From the NCBI GenBank assembly GCA_021154065.1, contig JAJKJG010000270.1, positions 1 to 14,876 of the forward strand: a stretch of DNA of 14,876 nt, read 5' to 3'. The stretch is from Methylobacterium sp. (GTDB lineage Bacteria; Pseudomonadota; Alphaproteobacteria; Rhizobiales; Beijerinckiaceae). A model generated the notes under the pieces. The model was not told the DNA's origin and made no database searches. It saw only the letters and a program-made list of their open reading frames with translations. A program made the translations under genes and the position numbers. Shown here piece by piece: positions 9,385 through 14,876 of this stretch; position 1 is the stretch's first letter; each line of letters begins with the position of its first letter.

Positions 9385-10407
9385 ATGCGCGCCCTCCAGC
9401 TCTTCGGCGACCGCGACCTTCGCCTGACCGAGATCGATCCGCCGGCGCCGCCGGCGGAAGGCGAGGTGCAGGTGCGGGTGCGGGCGATCGGCCTCAACTA
9501 CCTCGACCTGTGGGGCTTCCGCGGCATGGCTTTCGCCAAGCGCAAGATGCCCCAGGTGGTCGGCGTCGAGGCGGCCGGCGAAGTCGCTGCCGTCGGCCCC
9601 GGCGGGTCGCGCTTCGAGGTCGGCGATCCGGTCGTGATGTACGGGGCCGAAACCTGCGGCCATTGCCGCGCCTGCCGGGAGGGCCGCGACAACCTGTGCG
9701 AGAACGTCGCCGGCATCCTCGGCTTCCACCTCGACGGCTTTGCGCGTGCGCTCATCAACCGGCCCGAGCGGCTCGTCGTCCCGGTGCCGCAAGGGGTGAC
9801 GTTCGAGCAGGCGGCGTGCGCGCCGATCGGCTTCGGCACCGTGCAGCACATGCTGTTCGATAACGCCCGGCTCGAGCCCGGCGAATCGATCCTCGTCCAT
9901 GCCGGCGGCTCCGGCATCGGCACCGCCGCGATCAAGATGGCAAAGGCGATCGGCTGCACCGTGTTCACGACCGTCGGCGACGACGAGAAGGGCCGCGGCG
10001 CGAAAGCGCTCGGGGCCGACCACGTCATCAACTACAAGACCGAGCGCTTCGAAGGCGAGGTCCGCAAGCTCACGAAGCGAAAGGGCGTCGACGTGGTGTT
10101 CGAGCATGTCGGCGCCGACACCTGGAACGGCTCGCTCCTGTGCCTCAAGCGCGGCGGACGCCTCGTCACCTGCGGCTCGACCTCGGGCGTGTCCGCGACC
10201 ATGAACCTGATGCAGCTGTTCCAGCAGCAGTACCGCATCTTCGGCTCCTTCGGATGCTCGCTACGCAACATTGCCGATGCGCTCGCCAAGATGGCGGGCG
10301 GCCTCACGCCGGTGATCGATTCGGTCTACCCGCTCGACGACTTCGCCAAGGGCCTCGGCAAGCTCGAGGCCCGTCAGGCCTTCGGGAAGGTCATCGTGAC
10401 CTTCTGA
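9385..10407 (+). CDS. MDR-family dehydrogenase of the VLCFA cluster (AdhXL-like; probable enoyl reductase)
   Basis: This 340-residue medium-chain dehydrogenase/reductase corresponds to the zinc-type alcohol dehydrogenase gene found in rhizobial acpXL-lpxXL clusters. The cofactor loop is HAGGSGIGTAA (glycines at about 174-179). The structural zinc lobe is complete: Cys91, Cys94, Cys97 and Cys105 in CGHCRACREGRDNLC. The catalytic zinc ligands are missing. The usual Cys position reads GLNYLDLW and the GHE motif reads GVEAAGE. A quinone-oxidoreductase or enoyl-reductase type hydride transfer is therefore more likely than alcohol oxidation (inference), which would complete the elongation cycle. 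It starts at the base after the toxin stop and ends 7 bases from the convergent glycosyltransferase gene, with no terminator between them. Confidence 0.88.
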   Translation: MRALQLFGDRDLRLTEIDPPAPPAEGEVQVRVRAIGLNYLDLWGFRGMAFAKRKMPQVVGVEAAGEVAAVGPGGSRFEVGDPVVMYGAETCGHCRACREGRDNLCENVAGILGFHLDGFARALINRPERLVVPVPQGVTFEQAACAPIGFGTVQHMLFDNARLEPGESILVHAGGSGIGTAAIKMAKAIGCTVFTTVGDDEKGRGAKALGADHVINYKTERFEGEVRKLTKRKGVDVVFEHVGADTWNGSLLCLKRGGRLVTCGSTSGVSATMNLMQLFQQQYRIFGSFGCSLRNIADALAKMAGGLTPVIDSVYPLDDFAKGLGKLEARQAFGKVIVTF

Positions 10408-10414
10408 CGCGCTC

Positions 10415-11488
10415 TCAAGCCGTTCGGATCGCGGCCTCGACGACGCGGGCGACCTCGGCGGCGCGCGCCTCCCAGGAGTGCTCGGCCGCAACGATCAGCG
10501 CACCCTTGTGGCCGAGGGCCGAGGCCAGCTCCGGATCGCCGGCGAGCCGCGCCACCGCCGCCGCAAGCCCGTCCGGATCGGCGATCGGCACCACGAGACC
10601 GCAGCCCGTCGCGCGCACGAACTCGGCCTGGCCGCGCAGGTCGCTGATGATGACGGGAGTTCCGCAGGCAAGCGCCTCGAACATCTTGAGCGGCATCACG
10701 CCCCGCGACGACCGGCCTTCCGGATCGGAGATCGGCACGAGCGCCGCAACCGCGCCGCGGATCAGGGCCGGCAGCTCGTTCTGCCGCCGTCCGCCGAGCC
10801 ACACCACGTTGCGCGGCGGACTCTCGAGCTGCGGCCGCAGGCTTTCGTCCACCATCGCGCCGGCAATGACGAGATCGACACCCTCCGGCCATGCCGGCGA
10901 GCGCGCCGCCTCGAGCATCACGTCGACGCCGTGCCAGCGCACGAGCCCGCCGAAAAACATTACGTAAGGCCGCTTGTGCGCCATCCGCGGACCGTCCTCG
11001 CGAAACAGCGCTGTGTTGGCTCCGTTGCTGATCAGCGACACGCGCTGATGTCTCGCCTCCTCCCGGCCCCACGAGACAAGGTCCGGGGTGACGGCGACGA
11101 GGGCGGTCGCCCAGCGGTATTGAACCCGCTGAGCCCAGGCCAGCATCGACCGCAGCACCATGAAGCGCGGATGGGTCACGAAAGCGTCGTCGTAGGCGCC
11201 GTTGATCTCATGGATCGTAGGACGGCGCAGGAGCCGCGCCGCGAGCGCGACCGGCAGGGCCGCGAAATGCGAGCGGAAGAACACGGCCTTGGTTCGCGGC
11301 AGCGCCGCCATGCTGCGGCCGAGGACCCGGAAATAGCGCAGCACGCGGTCGCCGAAGCGCCACTTGTCGCCGCCTTCGGCGATGAGGTCGACCGCGATAC
11401 CCCGCCGTCGCAGGCCCTCGCAGATCTCGTGCACATGGGTCGCCGCGGCGCTTCCGGGCACGATCCGCTCGAAGCAGACGTAGAGCAG
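10415..11488 (-). CDS. GT4-family glycosyltransferase
   Basis: This GT-B retaining glycosyltransferase probably adds a sugar to a surface polysaccharide or LPS at the cytoplasmic face; donor and acceptor are unknown. The N-terminal Rossmann domain begins RLLYVCFERIVPGSAAATHV. The C-terminal domain has FFGGLVRWHGVDVMLEA and the donor-binding stretch PLKMFEALACGTPVIISD (Glu271 and the CGTPV turn). No usual start codon fits. The frame reaches back to an ATG at 11656 inside asnB, but the first 56 residues are not domain-like. A CTG at 11488 with GAGGG 7 bases upstream gives a 357-residue domain-complete protein and is my choice. GTG at 11464 would remove the first strand. It is cotranscribed after asnB and ends tail to tail with the dehydrogenase. 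Confidence 0.85.
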   Translation of the reverse strand: MLYVCFERIVPGSAAATHVHEICEGLRRRGIAVDLIAEGGDKWRFGDRVLRYFRVLGRSMAALPRTKAVFFRSHFAALPVALAARLLRRPTIHEINGAYDDAFVTHPRFMVLRSMLAWAQRVQYRWATALVAVTPDLVSWGREEARHQRVSLISNGANTALFREDGPRMAHKRPYVMFFGGLVRWHGVDVMLEAARSPAWPEGVDLVIAGAMVDESLRPQLESPPRNVVWLGGRRQNELPALIRGAVAALVPISDPEGRSSRGVMPLKMFEALACGTPVIISDLRGQAEFVRATGCGLVVPIADPDGLAAAVARLAGDPELASALGHKGALIVAAEHSWEARAAEVARVVEAAIRTA

Positions 11489-11495
11489 GCGCTGG

Positions 11496-11500
11496 CCCTC
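11496..11500 (-). promoter_or_regulatory. probable ribosome binding site of the glycosyltransferase gene
   Basis: GAGGG on the minus strand overlaps the asnB stop codon (TGA) and lies 7 bases before a CTG. The spacing is ideal, but CTG starts are rare. It supports stop-start coupling of asnB and the glycosyltransferase. Confidence 0.4.
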
Positions 11501-13397
11501 AGAGGGTGACGCCGAATCGCTCGCCCCAGATGCCCATGCTGACGATACGCCAGGCGGTGAAGTCGACAGGTCTTTGCCCCTCAAGCATCGCGCTGACCAG
11601 CGCTCGTGTGGCCCGAGCGTCGAGAAGGCCAGGGAAGCGCGCCAAGGTCGCCTCAACGCCGTCGAGAATCAAGGGCTTGAGCGGCCCTCTGAACCACGCC
11701 TGCTCCGGGGTCGCAAAGCCGAGCTTGTCGCGGCGCGCCAGAATCGCGGGCGGCAGCACGTCCGTCATGGCGCGCCGGAGCACCCGTTTGGTGTCGGCGC
11801 CGACGAGCTTGTGGTCGTTGCCGAGCGCCAGCGCGAACTCGACCAGGCGATGATCGAGGAACGGCACGCGCGCCTCGATGGAGTGCGCCATCGAGTTGCG
11901 GTCCTCCCAATGCAGCAGCATCTGGAGGTTCGCCGAGAAGGTCAGCACGACACAGAGCGTCGCCACGTCGATCACCTGCGGCAGGCCGTTGATGGCGCTC
12001 GCGAGCTCGAGCGCGCCGTGGTCGGGCGCGAGCGTCCCGAACGCCTCGGACTGAAGCCAGCGCCGGCCGGCGCCGTTGCGGCCCGCCTTGAGGGCTTGCG
12101 CGAGGCGTGGCGGCAAGGCGACCGCGGCGAGGCGCGTCAGCTGATCGGCGACGCCGCAGCTGTGAGCGCCGACCCGTTGCGACACCGTGCTCGCGAGCGC
12201 CGTCAGCCGGCCCTGGCGGATCAACGTCAGGAGGTGCCAGGCATAGGTCCAGTGATAGCCGGCGAGCGCTTCGTCGGCGCCCTGGCCGTCGAGCATGACC
12301 TTGATCCCGGCGCGGCGCGCTTCCTCGAACACGCACCACTGCGCGAAGATCGAGGTCGAGCCGAAAGGCTCGTCCTGGTGCCAGGTGAGATCGGATGCCC
12401 GGGCGAAGACATCCTCCGGCCTTGGAAACACCCGGTGCGGTATCGCGCCGGCGTGCGCCACCACAGCCGCCATGAACGGCGTCTCGTCGACGGCTTTCTC
12501 GTCGTAGCAGGCCGAGACCGTGTTGACCCGAGCGCCGCGCCCCTCGGCATCGAGCATCCGGCTCATGAGGCAGACGATCGAGGAGGAATCGAGCCCTCCC
12601 GAGAGGCAGGACCCGATCGGCGCGTCCGAGCGCAGATGCAGGCGCACCGAATCGACGAGCAGCGACCGGAACTGTTCCGCCGCCTCCGCCTCGGAGAGCC
12701 GGAGCGTCCCGTGCGGGGGGATCGCGTACCAGCGCTTCGGCTCGATCCGCCCCGTCCAGGCCCGCCCGGCCGCGATCGCGACGCAGCAGCCGGGCTGGAG
12801 CTGGACGACGCCCTCGAACAGCGTTTCCTGCGTGTGGTCGCTCATCCCGGCGGCGAGGAAATCGCGCACGCGGGCAAGATTCATCCGTCCGCTCAGGCCG
12901 GGGAGTCCCAGAAGCTGCTTGATCTCCGAGGCGAAGGCGATCCCGCGCTGATTGCCCGCCATGTAGAGCGGCTTGATGCCGAAACGATCGCGCGCCGCGA
13001 ACAGGATCTGCTCGCGCTCGTCCCAGATCAGAAACGCGAACATGCCGAGGAAGCGATGAAGGCAGTCTTCGCCCCACTCCCGATAGGCCGCGAGCAGGAC
13101 CTCGCTGTCGGTGTCCGACGAGAACTGGTGCCCTTTGGCCCGCAACTCGTCCCTAAGCTCGAGGTAGTTGTAGATCTCGCCGTTCAAGACGAGATGGTAG
13201 CGGCCGGATGCGTCGGCCATCGGCTGCAGCCCGGCCTCGCTGAGATCGATGATCGCGAGCCGCCGGTGCCCGAGCGCCACCGGACCGGCCGCAGAGGCGA
13301 ACTCGCGCCACCCCGATCCGTCAGGCCCGCGATGAGCGACACGGTCGATTCGCGCCCGCTCCGGGGCGAAGGCGATGGATGCGTAGAGGCCGCACAT
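11499..13397 (-). CDS. asnB: asparagine synthase (glutamine-hydrolysing)-like amidotransferase
   Basis: This 632-residue AsnB-family enzyme couples an N-terminal glutaminase to a C-terminal synthetase. The glutaminase nucleophile Cys2 follows the initiator Met (MCGLYASIAF). Glutamine-binding motifs are HRRLAIIDLS (44-53) and NGEIYNY (72-78). The ATP pyrophosphatase loop SGGLDSSS is at 266-273, and the later motif EARVPFLDHRLVEFA is present, so both sites look functional. The length and glycosyltransferase partner match the AsnB-like enzymes of polysaccharide clusters (WbpS-type), which amidate uronic acids, better than housekeeping AsnB; this is inference. The linker between Cys2 and HRGPDGSGW is shorter than usual. 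The ATG has no visible Shine-Dalgarno sequence, and a perfect hairpin lies 4 bases upstream. It is divergent from lpxXL. Confidence 0.92.
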   Translation of the reverse strand: MCGLYASIAFAPERARIDRVAHRGPDGSGWREFASAAGPVALGHRRLAIIDLSEAGLQPMADASGRYHLVLNGEIYNYLELRDELRAKGHQFSSDTDSEVLLAAYREWGEDCLHRFLGMFAFLIWDEREQILFAARDRFGIKPLYMAGNQRGIAFASEIKQLLGLPGLSGRMNLARVRDFLAAGMSDHTQETLFEGVVQLQPGCCVAIAAGRAWTGRIEPKRWYAIPPHGTLRLSEAEAAEQFRSLLVDSVRLHLRSDAPIGSCLSGGLDSSSIVCLMSRMLDAEGRGARVNTVSACYDEKAVDETPFMAAVVAHAGAIPHRVFPRPEDVFARASDLTWHQDEPFGSTSIFAQWCVFEEARRAGIKVMLDGQGADEALAGYHWTYAWHLLTLIRQGRLTALASTVSQRVGAHSCGVADQLTRLAAVALPPRLAQALKAGRNGAGRRWLQSEAFGTLAPDHGALELASAINGLPQVIDVATLCVVLTFSANLQMLLHWEDRNSMAHSIEARVPFLDHRLVEFALALGNDHKLVGADTKRVLRRAMTDVLPPAILARRDKLGFATPEQAWFRGPLKPLILDGVEATLARFPGLLDARATRALVSAMLEGQRPVDFTAWRIVSMGIWGERFGVTL

Positions 13398-13620
13398 GGT
13401 TCGGCTCGGCCGCGAGCCGAGTCTTGATCAGGATGGAACGGAAGACCGCTTGTAGCGGCCGCGCTACGCGTCGTCGACGGCCGGATCGTGGCAGCGGGGA
13501 GGCGGATTGCTTGCCCTGGGGCGCCAGCGTCTCTAACTCGGCCGTGATGAACCCCTCCCTGCCCCCGCCCTGGCTGCCCTTGCCGTCGCGGCCCGTCCCT
13601 GTCCTCGCGGGCGAACCGGC
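13398..13620. promoter_or_regulatory. divergent asnB/lpxXL intergenic region
   Basis: These 223 bases must drive asnB leftward and lpxXL rightward. They hold two small perfect palindromes, 13401-13420 next to asnB and 13452-13467 (GTAGCG/CGCTAC), both with a GCCG loop. No convincing -35/-10 pair was seen. A short proline-rich frame (13549-13624, 24 residues, MNPSLPPPW...) ends in a GTGA overlap with the lpxXL start. It could be a leader peptide or chance. Confidence 0.45.
13401..13420 (-). promoter_or_regulatory. hairpin over the asnB ribosome binding region
   Basis: TCGGCTCG (13401-13408) pairs perfectly with CGAGCCGA (13413-13420), an 8-bp stem with a 4-base loop. In asnB mRNA it ends 3 bases before the ATG, exactly where a ribosome binding site would be. 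It may limit asnB translation, or be a protein-binding palindrome. Confidence 0.5.
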
Positions 13621-14568
13621 GTGATTCACAACCCGTCTCGTCTCAGGCGCGCGCTGTGGAAGATCGGCGAGGTCGGCATGATCGGCGTCGTCCGCGGCGT
13701 GTTCGCGCTGGCGCGCGCGCTCGGGCCCGACCGGTCGAGCGCCGTCGGGGGCGCCATCGCGCGCCGGCTCGGCCCGCTCCTGCCGCAGCACCGGATCGGC
13801 CTCGAGAATCTGCGCGCCGCCTTTCCGGACAAGAGCGAAGCCGAAATCCGCGCGATCCTCGCCGGCGCGTGGGAGAACATCGGCCGCCTCGGCGCCGAAT
13901 ACCCCCATCTCGGCCAGCTCTTCGACTACGACCACTACTCCGGCGAGATCGGGCGCATCGAGGTCGACGGCATCGAGCACTTCATCGCCCTCGCCGAGGA
14001 CGGCAAGCCGGCCCTGATCTTCTCGGCCCATCTCGCGAACTGGGAGCTGCCGCCGATCTGCGCCGCCCGCTATGGCCTCGACGCGACCGTGGTCTTCCGC
14101 CCGCCGAACGAGCCGGCGGCCGCCCATGTGCTGCACGAGATCAGGAGCCAAACCATGGGCGGCCTCGAGGCGGCGCGGCAGGGCGCCGCCTTCGCGATGC
14201 GTGGCGTGCTCGAGCGCGGCGGCCATCTCGGCATGCTGATCGACCAGCATTTCACCCGCGGCGTGACGGTCGACTTCCTCGGCCGGCCGGCATTCACCAA
14301 TCCGATCATGGGCAAGTTCGCGCGCGCCTTCGACTGCCCGGTCCACGGCGTGCGGGTGATTCGGCTGCCGGCCGGCCGTTTCCGGCTGCAGCTCACGCCG
14401 GCGCTCGACCTGCCGCGCGATGCCGAAGGCCTCGTCGACGTGCAGGGCGCCATGCAGGCGATGACGCGCGTCGTCGAGGATTGGGTGCGCGAGCACCCGG
14501 AGCAGTGGCTCTGGATGCACCGGCGGTGGCGGCCGCCGCTCCCTCACGCGCGCCTCAAGGCAACGTGA
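13621..14568 (+). CDS. lpxXL: LpxXL, VLCFA lipid A acyltransferase (HtrB/LpxL family)
   Basis: This inner-membrane acyltransferase would transfer the very-long-chain acyl group from AcpXL to the lipid A precursor. The catalytic H-x4-E motif is seen as SAHLANWELP (His137, Glu142). Further family stretches are DQHFTRGVTVDFLGRP and the C-terminal EQWLWMHRRWRP. A hydrophobic N-terminal segment (about residues 18-34) anchors it to the membrane. The length is 315 residues, normal for the family. The start is a GTG at 13621 with a weak ribosome site; the next in-frame ATG (13678) would cut the N-terminal segment. In rhizobial clusters this gene follows adh directly, but here two minus-strand genes (about 3.2 kb) lie between, so it needs its own promoter. 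Confidence 0.92.
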   Translation: MIHNPSRLRRALWKIGEVGMIGVVRGVFALARALGPDRSSAVGGAIARRLGPLLPQHRIGLENLRAAFPDKSEAEIRAILAGAWENIGRLGAEYPHLGQLFDYDHYSGEIGRIEVDGIEHFIALAEDGKPALIFSAHLANWELPPICAARYGLDATVVFRPPNEPAAAHVLHEIRSQTMGGLEAARQGAAFAMRGVLERGGHLGMLIDQHFTRGVTVDFLGRPAFTNPIMGKFARAFDCPVHGVRVIRLPAGRFRLQLTPALDLPRDAEGLVDVQGAMQAMTRVVEDWVREHPEQWLWMHRRWRPPLPHARLKAT

Positions 14569-14604
14569 CTTCTCGCCGGGCGGCGTTTGAGTGTTTATGG
14601 CGGC

Positions 14605-14876
14605 ATGACCTCGAAGCTGATCGCGCGGTTTGCCGCCCTGACGATGGGGTGGCTCGCGGCCGCGGGTTCGGCTGCGCCAGGCTCCGCCGGCGAAAACCCG
14701 AAGGCCGTCGTCGAGCTCTTCACCAGCCAGGGCTGCTCCTCCTGCCCGCCGGCCGACCGCGTTCTCGCCGAGCTGGCGCGCGAAGCCGACGTCATCGCGC
14801 TCAGCCTGCCGGTCGACTACCGGGACTATCTCGGCTGGAAGGACACGCTCGCCTCGCCGGCCTTCAGCGCCCGCCA
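14605..14876 (+). CDS. DUF1223 family secreted protein (5' part, cut by window edge)
   Basis: Only the first 90 codons are present; the frame is open at the right edge. Residues 1-29 form a signal peptide ([20 protein letters not shown], then small residues), so the protein is probably periplasmic. The family motif follows: [20 protein letters not shown] with a thioredoxin-like CxxC, then [17 protein letters not shown]. The role of DUF1223 proteins is not established; the CxxC suggests a redox or metal function. Where I remember the family reading HVDYWDYLGW, this one reads [10 protein letters not shown], so a usually conserved His and Trp may be changed. The ATG at 14605 lies 36 bases after lpxXL and could be cotranscribed with it. 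No strong ribosome site was seen. Confidence 0.88.
   Translation, partial: MTSKLIARFAALTMGWLAAAGSAAPGSAGENPKAVVELFTSQGCSSCPPADRVLAELAREADVIALSLPVDYRDYLGWKDTLASPAFSAR

Noticed and set aside
10408..10414. bidirectional terminator between adh and the glycosyltransferase
   Set aside because: Only 7 bases separate the convergent stops, and no hairpin with a T-run is seen there.
13549..13624. 24-residue proline-rich frame just before lpxXL with GTGA overlap
   Set aside because: No ribosome site, composition follows the local C-rich stretch, and no homologue is recognised. Mentioned only as a possible leader peptide.

Overview
The window reads as chromosome of a GC-rich alphaproteobacterium of the Hyphomicrobiales (Rhizobiales). 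The strongest pointers are an AcpXL-type acyl carrier protein followed by the fabZ/fabF/fabF/adh/lpxXL set that rhizobia and relatives use to put a very-long-chain fatty acid (VLCFA) on lipid A, and acnA lying back to back with the cytochrome c maturation genes ccmAB. A palindromic repeat of a kind common in these genomes supports this. No genus can be named from the sequence alone.

Layout. Bases 1-350 hold no convincing gene. They contain a facing pair of palindromic repeats (184-304) and one possible leftward promoter. On the minus strand lie ccmA (1016-1636) and ccmB (351-1019), coupled by an ATGA overlap; ccmC does not follow. Divergent from them is aconitase acnA (1852-4557), followed by hairpins. 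Next is a tightly packed plus-strand operon: acpXL, fabZ-like dehydratase, a degenerate ketosynthase (fabF2), an intact ketosynthase (fabF1), a FabG-like reductase, a ParD/RelE-type toxin-antitoxin pair, and an MDR-family dehydrogenase (4812-10407). Two minus-strand genes follow, an asparagine-synthase-like amidotransferase and a GT4 glycosyltransferase (10415-13397). The plus strand then resumes with the acyltransferase lpxXL (13621-14568) and the start of a secreted DUF1223 protein cut by the window edge.

How it works together. AcpXL would carry the growing chain. FabF1 would condense, FabG reduce the ketone, FabZ dehydrate and the MDR protein reduce the double bond; LpxXL would then transfer the finished VLCFA to lipid A. 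FabF2 has lost the ketosynthase cysteine and resembles a chain-length-factor-type partner for FabF1. That would make the locus a nearly self-contained type II elongation system (inference).

Two intrusions stand out. The toxin-antitoxin pair sits inside the operon with no untranslated gap before the dehydrogenase. The asnB/glycosyltransferase pair, possibly for decorating a surface glycan, separates lpxXL from the rest of its cluster. A long imperfect hairpin with 7-base repeats lies between acpXL and fabZ and may affect how much of the downstream operon is expressed.
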